A stretch of 64,000 bases of DNA from Saccoglossus kowalevskii (Eukaryota; Hemichordata; Enteropneusta; Harrimaniidae): assembly GCF_000003605.2 (NCBI RefSeq), contig NW_003149775.1, positions 57,658 through 121,657 of the forward strand, in the 5' to 3' direction. Below are positions 1 to 11,100 of the stretch, one piece after another. A program made the position numbers and the translations under genes. The notes beneath the pieces are model-generated. The model was not told where the DNA came from. It did no database searches and saw only the letters and a program-made list of their open reading frames with translations. Every line of letters begins with the position of its first letter. Position 1 is the stretch's first letter.

Positions 1-153
1 GTAAAAAAAGACAAGGAAAACTTATCCTACCAGCTACCATGTCGGATGCCGAGCAGCGGCTACAACCCAAGCTATAAATCCGGACAGGAAAAAAAGCAGG
101 CGATCCAGCAAAGCTCGCTAGATTTCATCTCCACCGAGGCGGAGAGAAATTAA
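1..153 (+). CDS. 3'-terminal coding exon of an unidentified gene (partial)
   Basis: The frame is open from the first base for 50 codons and stops with TAA at 151-153. It begins VKKDKENLSYQLPCRMPSSG and ends DFISTEAERN. The stretch is clearly richer in G+C than the non-coding DNA that follows and has balanced, hydrophilic amino-acid use, as expected of a real coding end. The exon start, any upstream exons and the promoter lie outside the window. I do not recognise the protein: there are no cysteine motifs or membrane segments, only a Lys/Gln/Ser-rich tail. The first AATAAA downstream is at 547-552, which would give a 3' UTR of about 400 bases. A chance ORF is possible but less likely given the composition. 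Confidence 0.5.
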   Translation, partial: VKKDKENLSYQLPCRMPSSGYNPSYKSGQEKKQAIQQSSLDFISTEAERN

Positions 154-2593
154 GAGTGATAGACGGCTGCCTATGGCGTTGCCATGTGGCCTCGGTCACG
201 TGGGTTCGTGACGTAAGGGATAAAAGAATCTTGAGGTCATGGGGCTTCCCCTGACCTGGATTCTATCTCTCCGTCACCGGCAGAATCGCTGATTAATGCC
301 TACAGTTCAAAATAGTCATTTTGACTGACCGGAGTCTATGGTGGGTAATTGAACGTAGTGAATGAACCGATTTCCGCTGTATGTAGGTGTCCTATATTGC
401 AAATGCGAGATGAGAAATTAAAACACGTTGTACACACTCGTAGACTTTATTCATAATATAAATATGTATTTTATGACACGACAAATTACACATATTATAT
501 TTGCAAAATAATGACGAATTCGTCACATGTGAGTCGCACTTGTTGTAATAAACACAAACTCACTACTATCCACAAACTGTCGAACTCATATCCTATTTTT
601 TTCTATATTCTGCCATTGAGTTATAATTGAATCAGACGTTATATAATACAAAAGGATTGCCACCATCCAACACGAAATTTACATGACAATCAATATCTTT
701 GATAGCTGATAAAAATACTACTGCGCATGTACAAGCAAGCTAAATTACTAGTAGGTTGTTCTTAGTAGAACCACAGTCTGTGGTAGAACACTGTGATGAG
801 AAGACACTATATACCACCATAGGCCTTGTATATTACTAATTATATGCGTTGTAAGAACCACCTAAATAAGCACATGTACAGTTCTGAAGACAGGGTCACT
901 TGAAGGGCGGTAGTCATCGCGCCGCGCATGTGCGACATTTGTGTTCAAGTTGATAAACAATCCAATGCGCTTTTTTTATGAAATCACGGGTACGAGTTTT
1001 GCCGTGGACACCATTTGCACTAATTACCGCCGACGACTCCTTCAATATCTCCAAAACACCAAAACAAAATACTTAATTAAAGCTTTGTAACATCTCAGTT
1101 TGTTCTCGTTGGTGTGCGCTACAGTAAAAATCGCCATGTTTGTTTATATGAGACCCATAAATGGAACATATTAAAAACCACTGACATTACCTTGAAAAGT
1201 GCTAAAATGTTTGTATTTTTATTCAAACGGTCTGTATAATTTGCAAAGCTGTACGTACATAATGAATAGTATAGTTTGGCTTTAAAAAACATTGCCGAAT
1301 CTCCAAGTATTTAACAATAAATAACATTTTACAAAATAGAATGTTCACGTAAAATATATACTAGTAGTCACTTTGTTATATGTGACTGTGTGTGAATGTT
1401 TATGCAAATTAGTCTTCCTTATTTGCAAAACGTGCGTCATGTTTACACACACTCTAGTTGCTTACGCTCGGTTGTTATCTCCGCCAAATATGCTAAATTA
1501 CCCAGACAGGTTTTATATCTACTACTAAATACCCTCGTTTGCCCTTTGTAACCTCTAAGAATTGTTACTACACACAGGAAAATGCAAAATAATAAGTTTA
1601 TCCCGAGAACACCGCGAGGTATTTACTCAGGTAGTACGGGGTCGCAGTCGTTAACCGTACTGCCTTCGTTCATACTTTATTTTACGATATTTTGGTTTTA
1701 CTCGATTTTAGTTTACAACGTAGTGACGTCACGATTATAATGTATTGAGAATACAATCGTGACTTAATGTAACCATGTATTGTGACTGACAGCGTTACTC
1801 TGCCAGATTACCAGAGCAAATTACGTATTCAAGAAAGAAATCAGTAACCGCCTGTGGTTACCGTTTTTGTAAGATACTGACCCCTTCACACGCACGCAAG
1901 AACACAAACTGTAAACCACATATGATATTCAGAGATAATGAGAAGTATAATAAATTCATCTATACCACGTACATAGTGATACATTTCGTTATTAGTTGAG
2001 AAAAAATACATTGTCACTAAACTATTACACTCAGATATACAATGTAAATTCATTAAACTTGAAGAGAACGGAAATGCTATAGTGGTAAATTCAAGGTGAA
2101 GTTCAATGAATGTGAAATATACATTTAACTATCTATTGTGATTTTAACAGTGAAGTGAGCAGTAGAACACGTATAAAATTGAAATGCATACGATAGTGAG
2201 TAAGTTCGATTCACGGACACACAACTTGTGCGGAATGACAAATTATCCTAAGTAGCAACCATAGCGACCGCCATTGTTGGTAATATCTCTACACAGTCGT
2301 TGCCAAATACATGCGTGCATAAAATACATTGTAGTTTTAAAACAATTTTCAATCAAATATTTACATTACATTATATACAGAATATATTATATGTATATTA
2401 AACTGTTTTTTTAATACGTACATAATTTCTGACTATGACTGAATGGACGGAATATGACCAGGTTCTTTATTTAGTGTATTTCAAACAAAACACTTGCTTA
2501 TATGAAATGGACAATATGCTGAGATTTCTGCTAAACTCGAATGACGTCTATCATATATTTCATGTGTTGTTGATATTTATATACATTGTAGAA
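154..2593. other. 3' UTR then intergenic DNA
   Basis: No convincing exon on either strand. A candidate poly(A) signal for the upstream gene lies at 547-552. At about 893-1010 there is a weak resemblance to the short inverted-repeat element at 53837-53967: a shared AAGGGCGGT start followed by CGCGCCGCG. The rest is AT-rich and featureless. Confidence 0.5.
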
Positions 2594-2900
2594 AATAGGT
2601 GATTTTCCGTTCAACTGCGAGATCTCGTGAGTTGCGTGAGAGATTTCGTAGCTCACATCGAAAGGCCGATCTTTGACAAGGAAATATTCCGTTTGAATAC
2701 CCTTACTTCATCAAAATTGACCATCATCAAATGTGTACAGCACATTATTAAGCATGGAAATATTCCCCAAAATACTTTCGTATTCATTGAATCCCACGTG
2801 ATGTTTGTCGCCACTACGACACTATGACCTTTGTTTGTCCTGTTCGATTTCACCGTGACGCATAACGCGGGATCTCGAAGTGAACGGAAAATGGTCTATT
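2594..2900 (+). mobile_element. MITE-like element A, copy 1
   Basis: A 307-bp non-coding element with imperfect terminal inverted repeats. The left end reads AATAGGTGATTTTCCGTTCA; the right end, reverse-complemented, reads AATAGACCATTTTCCGTTCA (17 of 20 match). The bases GAA occur just outside both ends and may be a short target duplication. A diverged second copy in the same orientation lies at about 12891-13252. The most conserved interior is 2700-2790. Small antiparallel ORFs inside are not coding. The transposase superfamily cannot be assigned. Confidence 0.65.
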
Positions 2901-3738
2901 GAAGCTCCTGACTGTGCCACACTTAATGTTTTCAAATTTCTATAATTGCGGTAGATAAACAAACCTAAAAATGGCAATAATACTGCCCCTATCGCGTTTA
3001 GCTAATCATATACATTTAATTTACATATTTACACGTCATTACGGGGATGTTATAATATAATGACTAAATAAGAAACCGATTAATAAAATATCTATCGAAT
3101 TTAATAAAGTAATTACACATTTTACAATCAATATAGCTGTACGATTTTACTTATTAGCGCCCTCTGTGTGATTGACATTTTAATAAATAGTTATAATAAA
3201 ATACTAAATGAACAATCATTCCAGGCCATATTGTCATTGAGATCATGTATATGTATACAAATAGTCAACTGTACATATATAAATGGACGGACGGAGTATC
3301 GTCCCGTCTCGTCTTGTAATATACACTAGGAAATTTGGAAGGATAAAGTAAAATAGGCATTTTAAGAACGAATAATGAGATTCAGGTATCTTATTTGATA
3401 AGATTTTCTAAAAATACTAATGTTATATCAGAAAAAAACTGTACCATTGATACTGTTATTGATTCGTTGATTTTCGGTTAAAACGCTCTTACTGTTTGTT
3501 AAGGTACAACATATGACGTCACAAGGTGAGGTATAGAATTAGTACGTGACTAATGTAATTCACATATTTATACATGAATTTGCGTTGGGATATCGTTATT
3601 TGTTTAAAACAATGTTTAGTGCTATATCAGCAACCGACTGGCAACATTTGTAACAATCAATCATAAATTTTCATCCAAACATCAACATCACTCTAAATTT
3701 TTGTATTTATGGCAAAACTCATTAAAGTATAAAACTAC
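2901..3738. other. intergenic, nothing recognised
   Basis: AT-rich sequence without exon-like ORFs, inverted repeats or tandem structure that I can support. Confidence 0.5.
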
Positions 3739-3925
3739 GTAGTTAGTGCTAGTGAGGAGCCCAATCTAAGTAGTTGGTGTTAGTGAATGGTCAAATTTGA
3801 GTAGTTGGTGCTAGTAAGTGGTACAATCTGAGTAGTTAGTGCTAGTGAGGGTCAAATCTAATTAGTTAGTGCTAATGGGTGGTCTAAGCTAAGTAGATAG
3901 TGCTAGTGGGTAGTCCATTCTAAAT
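3739..3925. repeat. 31-bp tandem repeat, about 6 diverged copies
   Basis: Units recur every 31-32 bases from 3739, each starting near GTAGTTAGTGCTAGTG. Copies start at about 3739, 3770, 3801, 3832, 3862 and 3893. Copies differ at several positions, so the array is old. Period and base order resemble the 31-bp variant of the large array at 4267-7105. Confidence 0.7.
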
Positions 3926-4266
3926 CCAGTAAAATTGCTTAGGGGAAACCATTTTATACTGTGGTTACAAATGTTTTATATTTTCTTTCATTTGAATATT
4001 AATTTCTACTTTCCCCCAAGACAGATTATTTGTTATTGAGATTCCACCGTTACGTGTATGCATACAATAATTTAGTGTATCACTTTCATATGAGTTCAAT
4101 GAACTACGCATGTAAACACTGATGTAACATTATAAGTAATGTCGCCAGTGTATTTATCTTGAAGTCACCCACTACCAGTTGCTGCTAGGGTACCGCGTTT
4201 GGCGCTGAAATAAATAATATTTATAAATTTCAGTATAATTCGAAAAAATAGTTCTACAAACTTTGG
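3926..4266. other. spacer between two tandem arrays
   Basis: About 340 bases of AT-rich sequence between the 31-bp array and the large minisatellite; no structure recognised. Confidence 0.5.
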
Positions 4267-7105
4267 GCAGTCGTTTAAGTGACGTCACGCAAACTGTATG
4301 CAGTCATTTAGGTGGCGTCATGCAAACTATGCAGTCATTTAGGTGGTGTCACGCAAACTGTATGCAGTCATTTAGGTGACGTCACACAAACTGTATGTTG
4401 TCATTTATGTGACGTCACGCAAACAGTATGCATTCATTTAGGTGGCGTCATGCAAACTATGCAGTCATTTAGGTGGTGTCACGCAAACTGTATGCAGTCA
4501 TTTAGGTGACGTCACACAAACTGTATGTTGTCATTTATGTGACGTCACGCAAACAGTATGCAGTCATTAAAGTGACATCACGTAAACTGTATGCAGTCAT
4601 TTAGGTGGCGTCACGCAAACAGTATGCATTCATTTATGTGACGTCACGTAAACAGTATGCATTCATTTAAGTGACGTCACACAAACTGTACGCAGTCATT
4701 TAGTTGGCATCACGCAAACTATGCAGTCATTTAAGTGACGTCACGCAAACTGTATGCAGTCATTTAGGTGGCGTCATGCAAACTATGCAGTCATTTAGGT
4801 GATGTCACACAAACTGTATGCAGTCATTTAAGTGACATCACGCAAACAGTATGCATTCATTTAAGTGACGTCACACAAACTGTATGCAGTCATTTAGGTG
4901 ACGTCACACAAACTATGCAGTCATTTAGGTGACGTCACACAAACAGTATGCAGTCATTTAGGTGGCGTCACGCAAACTATGCAGTCATTTAAGTGACGTC
5001 ATGCAAACTGTATGTATGTCATTTAGGTGGCGTCACACAAACTATGCAGCCATTTAGGTGACGTCACGCAAACTGTATGCAGTCATTTAGGTGACGTCAC
5101 ATAAACTGTATGCATTCATTTAAGTGACGTCACACAAACTGTATGCAGTCATTTAGGTGACATCACGCAAACTATGCAGTCATTTAGGTGACGTCACACA
5201 AACACTATGCAGTCATTTAGGTGGCGTCACGCAAACTATGCAGTCATTTAAGTGACGTCACGCAAACTGTATGCAGTCATTTAGGTGACATCACGCAAGC
5301 TGTATGCAGTCATTTAGATGACGTCACCCAAACTGTATGCAGTCATTTAGGTAACATCACGCAAACTGTATGCAGTCATTTAGGTGACGTCACACAAACT
5401 ATGCAGTCATTTAGATGGCGTCACGCAAACTGTATGCAGTCATTTAGGTGACATCACGCAAACTGTATGCAGTCATTTAGGTGACGTCACGCAAACTGTA
5501 TGCAGTCATTTAGGTGACGTCACGCAAACTGTATGCAGTCATTTAGGTGACGTCACACAAACTATACAGTCATTTAGGTAACGTCATGCAAACTGTATGC
5601 AGTCATTTAGGTGACATCACGCAAACTGTATGCAGTCATTTAGGTGATGTCACACAAACTATGCAGTCATTTAGATGGCGTCACGCAAACTGTATGCAGT
5701 CATTTAGGTGATGTCATGCAAACTGTATGCAGTCATTTAGATGACATCATGCAAACTATGCAGTCATTTAGGTGGCGTCACACAAACTATGCAGTCATTT
5801 AGGTGACATCACGCAAACTGTATGCAGTCATTTAGGTGACGTCACGCAAACTGTATGCAGTCATTTAGGTGACGTCATGCAAACTGTATGCAGTCATTTA
5901 GGTGACGTCACACAAACTATATAGTCATTTAGGTAACGTCACGCAAACTGTATGCAGTCATTTAGGTGACATCACACAAACTATATGCAGTCATTTAGGT
6001 GACGTCACGCAAACTGTATGCAGTCATTTAGGTGACGTCATGCAAACTATGCAGTAATTTAGATGGCGTCACGCAAACTGTATGCAGTCATTTAGGTGAT
6101 GTCATGCAAACTATGCAGTCATTTAGGTGACTTTACGCAAACTATGCAGTCATTTAGATGGCATCACACAAAGTATGCAGTCATTTAGGTGACATCACGC
6201 AAACTGTATGCAGTCATTTAGGTGACGTCATGCAAACTATGCAGTCATTTAGGTGACTTCACGCAAACTATGCAGTCATTTAGATGGCATCACGCAAAGT
6301 ATGCAGTCATTTAGGTGACGTCACGCAAACTGTATGCAGTCATTTAGGTGACGTCATGCAAACTATGCAGTCATTTAGATGGCCTCACGCAAACTGTATG
6401 CAGTCATTTAGGTGAGATCACGCAAAATGTATGCAGTCATTTAGGTGACGTCACGCAAACAGTATGCATTCATTTAAGTGACGTCACACAAACTGTATGC
6501 AGTCATTTAGGTGGCGTCATGCAAACTGTATGCAGTCATTTAGGTAACGTCACGCAAACTGTATGCAGTCATTTAGGTGGCATCACACAAACTATGCAGT
6601 CATTTAGGTGACGTCACACAAACTATGCAGTCATTTAGGTAACGTCACGCAAACTGTATGCAGTCATTTAGGTGACGTCACATAAACTATGCAGTCATTT
6701 AGGTGACGTCACGCAAACTATGCAGTCATTTAGGTGGCGTCACACAAACTATGCAGTCATTTAGGTGACGTCACACAAACTATGCAGTCATTTAGGTGAC
6801 GTCACACAAACTATGCAGTCATTTAGGTGACGTCACACAAACTATGCAGTCATTTAGGTGGCGTCACACAAATTATGCAGTCATTTAGGTGGCGTCACAC
6901 AAACTATGCAGTCATTTAGGTGACGTCACACAAACTATGCAGTCATTTAGGTGACGTCACACAAACTATGCAGTCATTTAGGTGACGTCACACAAACTAT
7001 GCAGTCATTTAGGTGGCGTCACACAAACTATGCAGTCAATTAGGTGACGTCACACAAACTATGCAGTCAGTTAGGTGACGTCAAGTAAACTGTGCAATAT
7101 TTTAG
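4267..7105. repeat. 2.8-kb minisatellite with a CRE palindrome in most units
   Basis: Head-to-tail units of 33 bp and, after loss of GT, 31 bp; length divided by unit gives about 88 copies. Each unit has a GCAGTCATTTAGGTGA segment running into TGACGTCAC, then CAAACT(GT)ATG. TGACGTCA is the consensus full-site CRE bound by CREB/ATF dimers (established knowledge). Many units keep it; others have TGGCGTCA, TGACATCA or TGATGTCA. The 3' part (from about 6590) is dominated by homogenised 31-bp units and the 5' part is a mosaic, suggesting repeated local duplication. The 33-bp period (11 codons) creates spurious Cys/His/Thr-rich ORFs. The array lies just beyond the receptor's poly(A) signal. Confidence 0.95.
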
Positions 7106-7291
7106 GTGCCATTCTAACATTATATATTTTAGGTGATTAGGTGATTTTATTTATTGAGAATTATTTAAAAAATCAGTGAGAAAATATAAATGAATACTTC
7201 ATATATTATAATTTTAGCTATGTTTAGTGAGGAAGAACACAATACAAAACAGCACAGAATACGTACAGCACGTTACAGTTACTGATATCGC
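7106..7291 (-). terminator. 3' UTR and poly(A) signals of the adhesion GPCR
   Basis: On the minus strand, overlapping AATAAA hexamers (plus-strand TTTATT at 7146-7151 and 7150-7155) lie about 140 bases after the stop codon at 7292-7294. Cleavage would fall near 7120-7135, almost at the edge of the CRE minisatellite. Confidence 0.55.
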
Positions 7292-8149
7292 TCAAATATC
7301 ATAGAGTACCTGGCCTTCGTCGGTTGCCCCTGGTAGCCCCACCTGTGAACAAAATTAATAATGTTTATTTTTAATTTAAACAATAATAATAGAAAATGTA
7401 AGCTACGACCCACACTAGTGAACAAATGAGTTTAACTCAAACATAGCACGAATAAATCTTACAGTTGATGTTGATTCACTCTTAGCGACTTGCTTGGATA
7501 TCGTGTTAGTGTCTTTGGAGACAGGAACACTTATATGGTAGAGGTCTGTCTCTTCTTCAATCACAACATCGCCATCTACAGGTCAAATCGAGAATGCAAT
7601 TATTTGAGGGTCGATCGCTATAGATGCATGGAATGTATTTATGGAGGTTAATATCACACAAGTCGTGTTTGATTTCCACTTCATTAACAATATACCTCGA
7701 GTTACATCGATATGAAACCCATACGTCACGTGCCAATCGCACTGTAATGATTTCAAAGATACTCCGTTGACACGTGACAAAGATTTTTCGGATGATTGAT
7801 CGGGTGATTATTAGTATAAAAAGTAACAGTGGTATACGTACTAGATATGGCACTTGGAGTACATCTCTTGTACGGGGTGGAATCGCCGGAGCTTGAAGCT
7901 GCCGAAGTAGTTCGAGTTCTTGCAGTATAACCAGACGATGATCTCTCATACGTCCGAGTATTCTGTCAACGAGAGAATACATTATATTATGCATCATAAC
8001 ACAAACCATTACTGACGATCTGAAGCTGACATATATCAATTATAACGAACACACAACGAATTCTCGCTTACCACGGCGCCTGATGTAGTGATGATTTCTC
8101 CTTTTTGTAGTGCACGTTTCTCCATCTTTCTTTTAAAAGAATGCCTTAT
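7292..8149 (-). CDS. receptor exons 18-21: cytoplasmic tail
   Basis: Exon 18 (8149-8072) starts [17 protein letters not shown], a basic amphipathic segment just after TM7. Exon 19 (7962-7842) is Ser/Thr/Arg-rich ([18 protein letters not shown]), a likely phosphorylation region. Exon 20 (7575-7463) is acidic then polar ([18 protein letters not shown]). Exon 21 ends GQVLYDI and TGA at 7294-7292. The last three residues (Tyr-Asp-Ile) would fit a class II PDZ ligand; that role is inference only. Phases are 0,1,0. Confidence 0.85.
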
Positions 8150-11100
8150 CTGGAAATACATTAATGATAGAAATATAACCTTGTTAAATAAGCTGTTTTT
8201 GGTCCAAGAGAAAAAATCGAAAAAAAATCATGGAAAGTCAAAAATCTTACAGGAAAAGTGTCACAACTGAGAAAAATTAACGTGATATCATGCGATGCTG
8301 AACGTGCTTGGCAATCGTCTCATAGCACAAATGTGCATCGAGTATGAACACATTTGACAATTTTACTGAAAATCAGGTCTTACATTTATCATTTCACGAC
8401 CAATTTTCGCGATTATAACACAGATAAACTAAGAACTAAGATGGCGGATTTGGTGACGATTCGGACAAAAAAATATCACGTGATACTGAATTAAACGGTT
8501 TACGCATGCGTACCTCTGAATTGAACATTCCTTGGAAGAGAAACACAAAGAGTCCCTGAAGAGAGTTGAATACAGCAAAGAGATATTGGAATACTATAGC
8601 GTGTTCATTCACAGCAAACAGACCAAATACCCATGTGATGCCCAGAATGGGAAGCAAAAACAAAGCACTTCTCACGGCAGTCCTGATAAGTAAATATTGG
8701 GTTGATATGTTAAAACTGCGTTGTGAGTAAAATACATGCACAATCATGACAAACAACTGTGTCCCGAACATTTATAACAATTCTCTAGTCAATATAATAA
8801 CTACCATACGGTTTGGAAATCAGTAGAGATTATTACCTGATATATGTATGTTCTTTCTTTTCTGAGGCTGTCTTCGCAGAGACGATCACGATGCGCATGA
8901 CAACCATTAAGATAATGATATTGATCTGAATGAATTGCAGTGATATATTATTAATTACATAAAATACATATGTTATGTAAATGTAATATGATTATGTGTA
9001 CTCTGCAGCTTGTATACATCCAGGGTGGTCATCGCGACATAATGCACTAACAAAATATAAGATTGCTGACTTTTGCAGTAGATGCGTGCATGTGATGTGA
9101 CAGAAACGGATGTTCAATTGTTCGAGTTTGGGCGAAAGTAAGGCAATGTATTTGTGTGCATTTGTGTAGAACACACTCCAAATAATGAACTGATTAGCTC
9201 ACTAAACTAATTGTAATCGCCATACGGGTACATCATTACGTACCATCAACACTGCTAATGCAGGTCCCACGAATGCCCATATAAGGCCACTGCCCATATC
9301 TAGCCAGCACCTGTAATCAGAAACATGGTCAGATGTCATCATTGACACTTTTCATGCCACATTTTTCTCAAACTTTCTTAGAATTACGATAAACATGGCA
9401 CATGCGTATGTAGAACAGTTGTTCTGAATTAACTGACGGATGACGTCAGATGATGAATTTATATATGCAGTCAAGACTGTATATTTTTTGTAGGTCACGC
9501 CCTCTAGTGACAAAGCTATGAATTAAACGGATGTAAGCATAGACGATTGAGAGCTCAATAATGTTTTGATTTCTAGGCATCTGTCGATACAAATATCTTT
9601 TTATGAGAACAGAGTCGTATAATTGAACGACTTTCATTACGCCCACTACGTGATTTTTACGTCATGGAAGTGATTTGGTGTTATAGAATGAGAAATACTG
9701 TTCACATCAGAATACTTAGACCGTACTCACCCTGTGCGTGTTCCATATCCTTCTGGATTTATAGCGACTGATATAGCCACAATCACTGCTGGAATGCCCC
9801 AACCAAACAGAAGATAAAACTTGACTTTGCTACTTTCTGTTCCAAATACAATAACCACTTTGCTGTATAGATGTACCCCCTCCATTAGCATCCACATAAA
9901 CACTGCTAAGAACGATGTGTGCAGTAAAATAGCCACTACCATGCATGCTACCTGCAATATGATAATTAGTAACATACCTTATTAATCAGCGTAAACTGCT
10001 ACTGACCCGGATATTAACTACAATTGTTTTGTTGATTTTTGTTTCATTATGAGGTATCCAGATTGCATCTTCTGAGGCGGGTAAGATAAATCCACCCTTA
10101 TAACTTAGCAGCTACTTAGTTTACGCTCGCATACTCAATCACGTCATGTCACTTCCGGGATCAAGCTGTCACAAACTTGAGCGAGTCAATAATTAAGATA
10201 ATTGAAAAATCCATTAACCTTTCATTCAAACAAATAGATTGACGGCATCACTTGTCAAAAGTTTTTTTTATTTGGGTGAGAGAAACTTAGATACGTGTGA
10301 AGTAAATTATACTTTATATACTATCACCTCGTACTGACGTAGCATATTATGCCTCGCCTCAAACCCTACGTGCTCGCCTAGACATGGATATGTCTCGCGA
10401 GATGCAATACATATGAGGTAACTAGCTTATTAAATTAGGCAGTGCCAATCTTTTACGGTTCAGCACAGGGGAAAGTATAACCGTATTTCAGCGGTGTTAC
10501 GTACATACTTCGTCTGTCTCAGTAGGTCTTAATATGCTATATGGTGAATACGCATTGTGTAACGACTCTTCACTCCCCTGTGTGCAGTAGTCGCAAAATT
10601 GCATTTCCATTAGAGTTTTATTAGCACCAAGTGAACACTCGCTGTTTGGAAATTACATAGTGCATAAATATAGGGGTTGATATGATCCGTGGTTTTTATG
10701 TGAATTAGGTTTTATATATGAATGATTAGTGTTATTTCATTCATTCATTCATTCATTCATTCATTCATTCATTCATTCATTCATTCATTAATTCATTCAT
10801 TTATTCATTCATTCATTTATTCATTCATTCATCCATCCATTCATTCATTCATTCATTCATCCATTCAATGAAAAATGACATTCATTCATTCATTCATTCA
10901 ATGACATTCATTCCAGCTTAACAGTAATTCAACAATAAAGCGATAACTTATGTCACGTTAAATTATTCCAGGCATAACATGAGTCGCGGTAGGTTATATC
11001 TAAGCCTGTAATAAATTCCATGGGTATCAAACCAGGGATATGTTTGTTTATAACAAAATTTGTTCAATACGTAAAAGTAAATGGCTTTGGTATTAATCAA

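Noticed and set aside
893-1010. Third copy of inverted-repeat element B
   Set aside because: Only the left end matches well; the interior and right end are too diverged to call by eye.
4312-6611. Several plus-strand ORFs rich in Cys, His and Thr (SHLGDVTQTVC repeats)
   Set aside because: They follow from the 33-bp (11-codon) period of the minisatellite and break wherever a 31-bp unit occurs.
4267-7105. CRISPR array
   Set aside because: The sequence is eukaryotic and the units are contiguous and homogeneous with no unique spacers.
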